A program made the position numbers and the translations under genes. Shown here in pieces: positions 51,467-61,505 of a stretch of DNA of 64,000 nt. The notes beneath the pieces are model-generated. The model saw nothing but the letters and a program-made list of their open reading frames with translations, was not told the DNA's origin and did not search any database. The first letter of the stretch is position 1. The number at the start of each line of letters is the position of its first letter. This DNA is from Theobroma cacao (lineage: Eukaryota; Streptophyta; Magnoliopsida; Malvales; Malvaceae): the NCBI RefSeq assembly GCF_000208745.1, contig NC_030851.1, positions 35,944,091 to 36,008,090 of the forward strand, read 5' to 3'.

Positions 51467-52428
51467 ACTCTTATGATCAGTAAAAATCCGACAACGCTCA
51501 CCATATAAATAATGTCTCTAAATCTTCAATGCGAAGACTATTACTGTTAACTCCAAGTCATGAGTAGGGTAATTCGTCTCATACTTTTTCAACTGCCAGG
51601 AAGCATAAGCTATCACTTTCTCGTCCTGCATCAACACACACCCTAATCCAACTTAGATGCATCACTATATACCACAAATTCTTTTCCACTAACAGGAAGT
51701 GTTAAAATATGAGCGAAGGTTAACCAGTTCTTTAGCTCCTAAAATCGATTCTCACAAACATCATCCCACTCATACTTAACTCCTTTACGAGTCAAACGAG
51801 TCAGAAGAGCTGCTAACAAAGAAAATCCCTAAACAAATCTCTTGTAATAACCGACTAAGCCAAGGAAACTACGAATCTTAGTTAACGTTCTCGGTTGCTC
51901 CCATTGCAAGATTGCCTCAATCTTCTTGGGATCGACATAAATTTCAGCTCCGGACACCACATGTCCCAAGAAAACCACTTCCTTCAACCAGAATTCATAT
52001 TTAGAGAACTTGGCATAGAGTTGACTCTTGCGCAAAGTTTGCAACACAATGCACAAATGGACAATATGTTCATCATCATTCTTCGAATAAACCAGGATGT
52101 CATCTATGAATACTATCACAAACTTATCCAAGTATGGATGGAACACCCGGTTCATAAGATCCATAAAAACTGTCGAGGCATTAGTCAAACCAAACAGCAT
52201 CACCAAAAACTCATAATGCCCATAACGCGTCTTGAAGACAGTCTTGGGTACATCCTGCTCCTTAATCCTCAACTGATAGTACCCATATCTCAAATCAATC
52301 TTAGAGAATACCATTGCACCTCGTAACTAATCAAAAAGATCATCTATCCGGGGTAAAGGGTATTTATTCTTGATGGTCACTCAGTTCAGCTGACGGTAAT
52401 CGATACACAATCGACGAGTGCCATCCTT
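51467..52428 (-). pseudogene. Chromovirus reverse transcriptase and RNase H (interrupted)
   Basis: Positions 51829-52314 encode the reverse transcriptase core ([15 protein letters not shown]) with the catalytic FIDD in [12 protein letters not shown] and the thumb region ([13 protein letters not shown]). In-frame stops lie before it (52429-52431 and at least two between 52320 and 52400) and after it (51829-51831). RNase H at 51470-51800 is recognisable from VVYSDAS and DHKSLKYLL but has stops and a frameshift near 51650. Confidence 0.88.
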
Positions 52429-53160
52429 CTATTTTACAAATAGGACTGGTGCTCTCCAAGGAGAAATACTAGGGCGAATGAAACCTTTATCCACTAAATC
52501 TTGCAACTGGACTTTCAATTCCTTCAACTCTGCCGGAGCCATTCTATATGGAGGAATAAAAATAGGTGCGGTACCAGAAAGTATATCAATAGGGAACTCA
52601 AGCTCTCGATCAGGAGGTAGTCCCGATAAATCATCAGGAAATACATCAGGAAACTCACTTACTATTGGGACATCCTCTAACTTAGGTTCCCCCTTTGAAG
52701 TATCAATCACGTATGCTAAATAAGCTGGATACCCTTTTTGCACTAATTTCGAAGCTTTGATGGCCGAGATTACACAGGACAGTAATACTCGACGTTCCCC
52801 TACAAACACAATCTTTGCTCCCTCCGAATTTCGAAGAATAACTTCTTTTTGGAAACAATCCACGTTCGCTCGATGTGCAGTTAACCAGTCCATACCCAAT
52901 ATCAAATCAAAATCCAAGATCTCTAGAGAAATTAAATCACCCCTAAATTCTTCCTCACCTACCCTTATCCCACAGTCTCTATAACAACTGTTTCTAACTA
53001 GCTTTTCCCCTAAATGGGTGTGAACTACAATTTCTTCCTCTAATGGTGATAGGTTTCTATCAGCAATTGATGCAAATGTCGTACTCACATAAGATCTATC
53101 TGAGCCAAAATCTATCAAATCATAAGCATCTTTATCAAATAAAGACATAATACCTGTCAC
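52429..53160 (-). pseudogene. Chromovirus protease and start of reverse transcriptase
   Basis: The frame starts just after the TGA that ends gag (53170-53172) and stays in the same frame. The aspartic protease motif appears as LIDFGSDRSYVS (codons at 53104-53112): the middle residue of the usual Asp-Ser/Thr-Gly triplet is Phe, which should abolish activity. ILGMDWLTAHRANVDC follows, then the reverse transcriptase entrance with PPYRMAPAELKELK and WRAPVLFVK before a TAG stop. Confidence 0.88.
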
Positions 53161-53169
53161 TGTTCTAGG

Positions 53170-54534
53170 TCAGACCCGTGCCTCATCTTCTGTCACAGCG
53201 AATACTCTTGTCGAAGTACGAGTCTGTGGTCTCGAAGGTGGATGCGCTAGGGTATTACTCTCCACACCGGACCGTATGGCTACTCCTTGTCTCGATGGTA
53301 ACCCAGAAGAATCTCTCCTCTGCATATCAGTGCGAGCTGGTGGAGATGATGTAGCTACAGTGGCTCGTCCTAACCGTGGGCAATTACTCCTAATATGACC
53401 TGTCTGTCCACATTGGAAACATCTCGTTGGCCCTCTACATAGCCCACTATGATAATTTCTACAATTTCTGCATCTGTCAGAACCTTCGAAACTTTTCCCA
53501 GAACCAATCATAGCAGATCTGCTAAACCTCAAAGGTCTCTGCTGTGATGGTGGAAATGGAGGTCGAGGAGATGTCACGAAAACAGAAGTAGTACTCCCTG
53601 AAGTCGCTGAGTCCTTGCCTCTTTTTACTGGCTGACTATAAGACATACCAGGATTTCTCCTTTTTACAAACTCAATTTGAATCCTCCTATTCTCAGTAGC
53701 GAGCTTCTCAACCCGTAAAGTCATCTGTACGACCTCCTTATGTGGCTCCCTACTAGTCACTGTCATCCACTCTCTAATCTCATTATGAAGCCCTTCCTCG
53801 AAATAATTAGCCTAATCCTGCTCAAATTTCACCAGATCCGGCACATATAACATCAACTCGTTAAAACGAGTCTCGTACTCCTCTACAGTTAGATTTTCCT
53901 GTTTCAAACTCAGAAATTCTCTTTTCTTTTCTTTCTGATGAAAATAAGTGAAATACTGACCATCGAACTCCTTGAGAAAATCGGACCATATCTGAGGAAT
54001 AGTGGAACGGGACTTCACCGAATTCCACCAGATACGAGCCCTCTTCTCTAATAATCTCGTAGCCACCATCAGCTTCATGTCGTCATTTAATCCCATATCA
54101 GAGAGAGTCTCTGAAACCTGATTAATCCAGTCCTTTGCCACATTGGCATCCAACTCACCCGCGAAAGACACACAACCTAATTGCCTAGCCTCCTTCAGCT
54201 TCTTGGAAATGGATACATCTTGCACTGGTGGTGGAACTAAAGGAGTAGCTGGAGGCACTATAGGTGGAACTTGACTAGTTTGAGCTTGACCAGCCATTGC
54301 GGTAAAGAAAGCTGTCAATGCCTGTGCTGTCTCGGTAGGCATGGCGGGAATACCAATAGGTGGCTGAGAAGGTGGAGGACGTGGAGGACTATCGGCCTGC
54401 TCAGCAGCAAGTGCTGCCCGAATGGTAGACGCAGTCGATTCTTCCCATACTGCATCTAGCTGATGACGTTAGGAACGACCTCTTCCCCTCTCAACTGATT
54501 TAGTGAGAGGTGGGCGTCCGCGTCGAGGAGACAT
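53170..54534 (-). pseudogene. Chromovirus gag with zinc knuckle (in-frame stops)
   Basis: The start ATG is at 54532-54534 on the minus strand, with a basic N-terminus (MSPRRGRPPLTK). It has TAA at codon 22 (54469-54471), TAG at 53812-53814 and TGA at 53170-53172, all in one frame. The capsid region includes DWINQVSETLSDMG and IWSDFLKEFDGQYF. The nucleocapsid CCHC zinc knuckle is CFQCGQTGHIRSNC. Three stops mean no full Gag is produced. Confidence 0.88.
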
Positions 54535-54696
54535 AATAATCTATAAGAGAAAGCGAGCAAGCTTAGGGAACCTTAGGCTCTATATGAAAATGCATGCATT
54601 CTATTCCACCTAACCTAACTTAATCCAGGGCCACACTGATACTGTAAATTTTTAAAACAACTTTAAAACTAAAAACTTTGATCTTTAAAACCAAAA

Positions 54697-54708
54697 GCTC
54701 TTATACCA
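54697..54708 (-). other. Primer-binding site of the chromovirus
   Basis: On the minus strand, 7 nt after the 5' LTR, it reads TGGTATAAGAGC. This matches at 11 of 12 positions the complement of the initiator methionine tRNA 3' end (TGGTATCAGAGC). Confidence 0.8.
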
Positions 54709-54715
54709 ATCGAAT

Positions 54716-57684
54716 TGTCACGGCCCGGTACTCCCCTCGAGCCCGTGACAACTGTCGTGGTGTCCCGGTAGATAGTCATTGCCCGAAATGTCAATCCGAA
54801 ACCCCACAAGGCTTTTCTATCAGTTTCTCATTTCCCTTGTGAGCAACCATTGTCAAATATCGTGTTCTAAAAGATTTTAAACTGTTTCCAACTAAAAACA
54901 AATAAAATATTAATTTTCGTCTCACAGGGGTATTTTGGTCATTTTTTCTCAAAAATTTTGAAACAGGCTAAAACGTAATATACAAGTACAAAACACATAA
55001 TTCATATTCAAAATGAGTTTAAAAGTCTAAAATCTTCATTTAAAATGAAATTACGGTTATTTAAATATAATAAGAAAATAAAAGAAATATTAAGTAAAAT
55101 ATTTTATTTTCTTATAAAACAATATTTATAGAGTTATACGTGAATAATTTTTATAGCGTAAAAGCTAAATAAATTTATACATACTGAAATACAGTAAGCC
55201 AAAATATTTAATTTAATTTATAATAACAAGAGGGCCCCCAAATAAACAAAAGTAAAGAGGACTGTGAACCTACGGTTTGGAAAATGCAGATCCAACGGTA
55301 GTCCTCGATGAGATCAGCTATCCACAGTCTATACTGAACCTGAAATGGGTGGAAAGGAAGGTGGTGAGATTATAAAATCCCAATGAGTAAACAAACATTA
55401 TCATAAATATCTAGAGTTGAGTACATGGAGACAATAAAATAAATCATCGTAAACTGGGTCACAGCATTAGAATACATTTCATTTAAAATATATAAAGAGG
55501 CTTATAAATCTCATAAAAACTAGGCTTGTGCCATAAATCCATTCTCGGGGACACCTTGGCCGAGGCATCCTACCGAGACCACCAAGGCTATTAAAATTCA
55601 CATTTCACATAAATCATATTTTTGTTTTGAAAACATAGTCATTCCTTGGCATTGGTTGAGTTCCCCCTCACGTGGTGGTTTGGCGTGAAGTGAACCCTAA
55701 GCTTTACCCCAGGAGATACCCTACGCGCCTCTCCGTTCGAGGTAAGAATATAATGGGGTTTACTGTGCCCCTCTAAAAGGCTGGTCCACAGAAACCCCCT
55801 ACTGTAGTGATTAATTAATATATATAATCCACCATACAATAAAACTCAATAACATGATATGGCAATTTTGTAATTCGCAGTCTTTCAAGGCAACCAAACA
55901 ATTTGTATTTCAATACAATTGCCAACTAGCCAATCATGCCCGATTTATCATAAGCCAATCAATTTAAACAATCAAATTGCCACAATTAACAGTCTCCGTG
56001 TACTCTATTTTTCAAAATCACTATTAATTTCAAAACAATTTATAATTTAATTTCATTGAAACTCATTTATTCATAAAACATGAAAATTTATCTTTTTAAA
56101 TTCCTTTTTCCATAGAATTCATGAAAGCATCTAAAAACCACCCTAGATAATTAAAATGACAGTAAGTTTACTCACAATGTCTAGAATGCAGACTTTCGAA
56201 GCACTCTGTCTACTGGTCCTNGCAGACTTTCGACGCACTCTGTCTACTGGTCATCGGATGCAATTTCCTTGCCTTTATAAGAGGACTCACCACCTTGACA
56301 CAGTACAAAATCGAGAAATTCACTACATTGGTACTAAATTGAAATTAAACTAATTTAGACTATTAATGCATAATATGGAATGCAAAAATGCACTGGTAAC
56401 TATCTAAACTCGGTATTGGCCTAATTCGTCTTATCACCCGATTAAATTACTAACGTTTCCAATTTAATCCCAAATTAATTTTTTTCAGTTTCTATACCTC
56501 AATTGCACCCAAATTGACTTAATCTCCCTCAGTGTGTTGCAAATTATCAGTCTCGATAGTAAATTACGAAAATACCCCTAGTGGGTAAAAATTCGTATTT
56601 TTGCTCCAAAAATTCCCATTATTTTTCTAGGCTCATAATTCATCATTTCTTAACCAATTCTCCTAGAATAAAAATCAAACTCATCCTCACTCATGCATGG
56701 TAAATTCAGCCATTAATGGTTGTGGGAGAAAATAAATTCTTTTCTTGTTGTTTTGTTTCTAAATATGCTAAACTAACTAAAAACACTAACATAACTTAAA
56801 ATCAAATTAATCTAACAACTTTCTCTCTCCTAACCCATTTTGATCAGCCAACAATTCATCATAAAAACATGTAATTTAAGCATGAAAAATAAGGAGAAAT
56901 GCTTAAGGAAAATAGATTTCAAGCTTAAGTTGAAAAATTCTACCTTTTTCACTTGTTTTCCTTGATTTTCCACACTTTTTCTCTTGAAATTTCTCACGGT
57001 TTGTTCTTCCTTTCTTTCCCTCTCTTCCTTTCTTGGCCGAATATTTGGAGAATAATGGGCTGATTTATGCTGATTTTTAAGTTAAATATTAATTTATCCT
57101 AAGCTTGACACATGGCATTTTTTTATTGGTCCCTTTTTAAAATTTTAAAAATTTAAACATTTTATCTCCACCACACGATTAGTCAAAGGTAAAAAATGAA
57201 GATAAGAGAAGACCATGTGCTGGAAAAAATGTCCTGATGGTGAAAAATTACAATTTTGCCCCTAAGGTGTCAAAATTACCATTTTACCCCTACACTTCAA
57301 ATTATACCGAAATAAAAATTTTTCACTTCTAAACCTCAAATCATACTCCAATAAGTCAAATGGGAACAAATAAATCTTTTCTAAAATTACCATTTTGTCT
57401 CCATGTGGCAAATGACCATTTTACCCCTGGATAGTGAAAATTTCGGTTTGACTCTAAATTGATCCTCAAACTCCGAATTACCATTTTGAGTCATCCTTGG
57501 ACTGTGACACTCTTAATTTCACCTTAAAATTCCTATTTGATCTAGTTCGAGGATTAAATCAATTTTGTTGTACCTTTAGGTACAATACCGACTTTTATAA
57601 ATTTTTTCAGGACTCTCCTAGCATGCAATCATACTATCATCACATGTATGTCATAACTAGTGTTTTATAAGGTCGGGCTTTACA
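54716..57684 (-). repeat. 5' LTR of the chromovirus
   Basis: 2969 bp, TG...CA ends, same order of landmarks as 46703-49640. The extra 31 bp or so are explained by a repeated segment around the single N at 56221 (ACTTTCGAAGCACTCTGTCT, N, then ACTTTCGACGCACTCTGTCT), probably an assembly join error. It includes the 66-codon minus-strand frame 55639-55839. Confidence 0.93.
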
Positions 57685-58432
57685 AACATCAACTTGCAAA
57701 GCAACAATAGGAGATAAATTAATAATATGTGCAACAACATATAAAGCCTTAACCTAAAAAGATCTAAGCAACTTTGCTTGTGAAAGCAAACATCTAACTC
57801 TTTCCATCAATGTCCTGTTCATCCTATCTACTAGGCCATTTAGCTGAGGAGGCTTAGGGGGCATTTTTTTGTGTCTAATACCTTGTTGTCTGCATTATTC
57901 ATGAAATGGTTCCGGCTATTCACCTCCATTGTCAATACGAATGCATTTTAATTTTTTTCTCTTTTCTCTTTCAATAGAAACTTGAAACTGCTTAAAGACA
58001 CCAAGTACCCAATCCTTAGTTTTCAAGATATAAACCCAAAGTTTTCTTGAATGGTCATCGATGAAAGTCACAAATAAAATGCACAATCAAATGTTTTTTT
58101 CTTCATCGAACCACAAACATTTGAATGCACCATCTCCAGTAACTTTGATTTTCTGGAAAAAGGATGACTTTTAAACGAGACTCTATTCTGTTTCCCAACC
58201 AAGCAGTGAACACACTTGTCTAATCTTGCACCATTCAACCTTAAAAGTATATTCTTCTTAACTAAACAATAAGTTCTTTCTCACTAATGTGGCAAAGCCT
58301 CTTGTGCCATAACTCTAAAGAGTTGTCACTGTCAACTGCATTAACAACATCAGTAGAGACTGAAAGCTTGGTCTAATATAAACTAGAACGCTTCTTTCCA
58401 CGTCCCATAATCAAAGAACCATTAGTGAGTTT
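57685..58432 (-). pseudogene. Copia integrase core (degenerate)
   Basis: On the minus strand, 57685-57770 reads ALYVVAHIINLSPIVALQ and 57800-57860 reads PPQLNGLVDRMNRTLMERV, both hallmarks of copia integrase. The reading continues from the island 46682-46702 across the chromovirus. Stops and shifts are frequent. Confidence 0.85.
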
Positions 58433-58869
58433 TCATTTTTCACCACCAAAGGTACTGAAATAACCCTCATCATCAAGAACACTAGTAGAAATCAGATGCA
58501 AACAAACATATGGTGCATGTTTAACATTGTTTAAAAATAGTTTTGTCCCAATACTAGTTCCCACACAAATAGTTCCAATGCTAGTCACCCTTGACACGCC
58601 ATTATTACCCATTCTTAAAGCTCCATAATCACCTAGAGTATAAGATGTGAAAAAATCCCTTCTTGATGTCACATGGGAACAGGTGCCATTGTCAACAATC
58701 AAGCTTGTCTCACCACAAACAACATTAATCAAATTTTCATTATGAAAAGTCACAAGATCTTCTGTAGTAATAGTGGCAACACAATCATCATTGTCACTAT
58801 CTTTTTTTTCGTACTCGCCCTTGTTGCTCTTGTTCTCATTTTTAATTAACAACAAAATCTCTTGATATG
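58433..58869 (-). pseudogene. Copia protease region
   Basis: A 140-codon minus-strand frame contains the protease active-site region in the form VDNGTCSHVT, where copia elements usually have Asp-Ser-Gly. RRDFFTSYTLGDYGALRMGN and LISTSVLDDEGY, the gag-pre-integrase region, follow. The Ser-to-Asn change probably abolishes activity. Upstream, the zinc-knuckle end is cut by the solo LTR at 58870. Confidence 0.85.
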
Positions 58870-60309
58870 TGATAATTCTATTTTATAGAATTATTTTAGT
58901 CCAATTTTGTTATTAAATATTAGCTAAGTCCTCAATTTTCAATTATAATTTACTTGTTTTTAGTTATTTTTATAATTAGTTTATTTTTAAGTGAGTTATT
59001 TTAATTTTATGTTATTTATTTTTAATTTGATTGTTATTTATTAGTTTTTTATATTTTTCATAGAAGCTAAAAGGAATTGGGCTTAATTTTGAAAAATAAG
59101 GTGTTAAAAGACCCGAAAGTTGATTTGCATATACTTTAGTTTTTTCGCTATAACTTGTGCTACAGAACTCCAAATGATGTAATTCTTAGACCATTAGAAA
59201 GCTAGGAGACAGAGCTATAATTTTTATGAAGATCACTTTATCCAGTTCTAACTTAAAGATAAAGAAAATCATGTTAGAAAATGGCTAGACATACTATGCT
59301 GGGAATGAAAATTTTTTAAAGACTGACAATTGATTTTTTAGGCCTCTCATTATACTTTTAAGCCCAATTAAACCATAGGTTAACTTATGGAACTATAGGT
59401 TAAGTTTATTAATATAAATAGGATATTTTTAAGAATATTAGGGTAGACAACTTTTAGAGATTCAAGAAGCTAGAAGTTGAGGCTGAAACTTGGAGATCAA
59501 GGCGATAAATATTGTTTTGTTTTCTTCCTTGACTTTTATTTTTCTTGTTACTTTCAATGCTTGAAATTATTATCATGTTATTTGTTTTTGCAATTATAAG
59601 TAGCTTATTTCTTTTTCTAGGATTGTAATTGAACTCACATGTAATCTAAAATTTTAATCTCTTTCTTACTTATCTTCAATGGAAATTGAATTATTTATTT
59701 CAATTTGTTCTTAATGCTTTTAATTGCTTGGCTACTAATTAAATTATTTAGGAACTTAAACAAACTTGGGAGAGGAAATTTAGTATAAACTAAAATTGAG
59801 ATAGCATATTATCATAATAACTGATTTGCGTATAGGATAGGGATATACCTATAGATCATATATAGCCAAATTAGAACCTGAACTTAATGAGTCTGTTTTA
59901 ATTTCAATTCACATAGGAATATAGTGTTTGGTTAAAATAGACATTTTTATAAGATGAGTTAGGAGACCCTTATAAATAATTTAGGACTCTAAGTTAGCAA
60001 TTCAACCCATTGAAATAAGTTAAGGAAGAGAGGTAAGATTTAGATGAAGTGTGAAGGATATTGTAATCCGAGGCTTGTTGGATTTGATATATACTCAAGT
60101 TATTATTATTTTGATTTTTCTTGTTAGTTTAAATTTTAGTTAATTAATTTTAGTTAATCAATTAATTTTGAGTATGTGGATAAGATTAATTTGTTCTAAT
60201 TTTAGTATTTAGTAAAATTTTAGATCAATTCTATGTGAGATCGATACTCTGCTTGCTTATATACTATCTATTTAATACATATGCTTGCGTAGTAAAATTT
60301 TAACTAACA
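58870..60309 (+). mobile_element. Solo LTR of 1.44 kb
   Basis: It starts TGATAATTCT and ends CTAACA, and is flanked by a perfect 5-bp duplication ATATG (58865-58869 and 60310-60314). Copia gag coding continues on both sides. No internal genes are present. TATAAATA at 59413-59420 followed by a leader-like AGGGTAGACAAC suggests reading on the + strand. Its first 25 bp form a hairpin (ATAATTCTAT/ATAGAATTAT). The CGCTATAACTTGTGCTACAG segment is of a kind seen in gypsy LTRs; the family is not fixed. Confidence 0.85.
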
Positions 60310-60995
60310 ATATGTCTCTTTTTACCGTAATGATGACATTCTAGATTTTTGTACTTAAACTTTAAAAGACCTTAAACTGAGAAGTTGACACCTTTTAAGT
60401 TTTTTGTTTCACCTTTTCATTTAAGACAATAGTTTTTACATAGTCCACAATAACAACACCACTAAGAGCAGAACTAGTCAAAGTCACACAAAGATTTTTC
60501 CAAGAATCAGGTCAAGTATTAAGCAACCAAAGTCTCAAAATTTCATCTTCAAATTTGACACCCATACTAGATAGGTGGTCAAAACATCTTTAAAATTCAC
60601 TCAAATTATCAGAGATAGAACTACCTTCCTTGTACCTCAAATTCATAACCTGTTTCAACAAAAACAATTTATTGTTGTCAATTTTAGAGGCATACAAGGT
60701 CTCAAGCTTTTCCCATAAATTTCTAGCATGCGAATCATTGGCAATATGATTCAAAACATTGTCATTTACCTTTACCGAATAAAACCATAAACCATCTCAT
60801 GCTCAAAAGCTCATTCTTCATCAAATTTAGTCACAGGTTTTCGAGTAGCAAATACTGGTACATGTAGCTTTTTCACAAACAATAGATCTTTCATCTTTAC
60901 TTTCCACTTGTGATAATTTGTGCCATTCAAACTGATCATTCCATTATAATTAGACTCTATCTTTCAACCAAGCTAAACCCACAAATAAAGAATAT
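60310..60995 (-). pseudogene. Copia gag (degenerate)
   Basis: On the minus strand, 60900-60960 gives the start of a copia Gag (NGTNYHKWKVKMKDLLF). The middle resembles the UBN2-type capsid region with several stops. At 60310-60360 a damaged zinc knuckle (CHHYGKK) precedes the solo-LTR insertion point. Confidence 0.75.
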
Positions 60996-61007
60996 GCTCT
61001 GATACTA
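60996..61007 (-). other. Primer-binding site of the copia element
   Basis: On the minus strand it reads TAGTATCAGAGC, 2 nt from the 5' LTR. It matches the initiator methionine tRNA complement (TGGTATCAGAGC) at 11 of 12 positions. Confidence 0.8.
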
Positions 61008-61009
61008 AT

Positions 61010-61505
61010 TGTTAGGAAAAAGTATTGATATAACAAAAGCAACAATACAAAATAAAGCCTTTCTCACTTGAAAGAACCTATGAGGAGTAAATATCCAACC
61101 AACAAAAATATCTCAGAAAACCGATATAGTTATGAATACATAAAATAAAACCACAAGAAAACAGATGATTTTTAATGTGGAAAACCCCTTCAACAAGAGG
61201 GAAAAACCATAAGATCAAGTCCCAAAAAGTAATCTACTATAAAAGATCAATGAGTACAGCAAAGAGTCATCCAACAATTCTAGAACTCACAACAGCTCTT
61301 ACTCACTATCAACAAAGTGGAAATCACCAAGCAACAATACATAAAATCAAAAATAAAAAGTATCACAGCCCAACAAATATAGGAGAGAAAAATGCAATCT
61401 GATTGTATAAATTAAAGCTCATAATGTCAGGAACAATATATTGAAATTTCATCAAAAGTGGACCATAAATTGCCTTTCGATCGATACCATAAAGCAAGCC
61501 AAATT
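61010..61505 (-). repeat. 5' LTR of the copia element, truncated
   Basis: It starts TGTTAGG and aligns with 40244 to about 40740. It then loses similarity at about 61505 in a poly-T/poly-A stretch, so about 125 bp of the U3 end are missing. Confidence 0.85.

Larger units (their letters stand above)
46703..57684 (-). mobile_element. Full-length Ty3/gypsy chromovirus (Tekay/Del-like), 10.98 kb, inactive
   Basis: Two LTRs of about 2.95 kb (46703-49640 and 54716-57684) both start TGTCACG and end TTTACA. A perfect 5-bp target duplication AACAT (46698-46702 and 57685-57689) flanks it. Internal order on the minus strand is primer-binding site, gag with zinc knuckle, protease, reverse transcriptase, RNase H, integrase, chromodomain and polypurine tract. 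Integrase after RT-RNase H and a chromodomain define chromoviruses; the roughly 3-kb LTRs fit Tekay/Del. Gag and pol lie in one frame from 54534 to about 51829, broken by several stop codons and later frameshifts. LTRs agree well (mid-90s percent by eye), with many differences at CG sites. Confidence 0.93.
40244..61505 (-). mobile_element. Ty1/copia retrotransposon, Tork/Tnt1-like, decayed and split by three insertions
   Basis: Its LTRs are at 40244-40870 and 61010 to about 61505, and its coding is on the minus strand. Coding remnants in minus-strand order are gag (60310-60995), protease (58433-58869), integrase (57685-58432, 46682-46702, 42700-42966) and reverse transcriptase with RNase H (40883-42700). 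Segments removed by later insertions are 42967-46681, 46703-57684 and 58870-60309. Subtracting them with their 5-bp target duplications leaves about 5.1 kb, a normal copia size. LTRs are only about 85% alike by eye and all frames are broken, so the copy is old. The protease segment with VDNGTCSHVT and RRDFFTSY places it near Tork/Tnt1. The 5-bp flank on the left is ATTTT; the right end is truncated, so its own target duplication cannot be checked. Confidence 0.88.
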
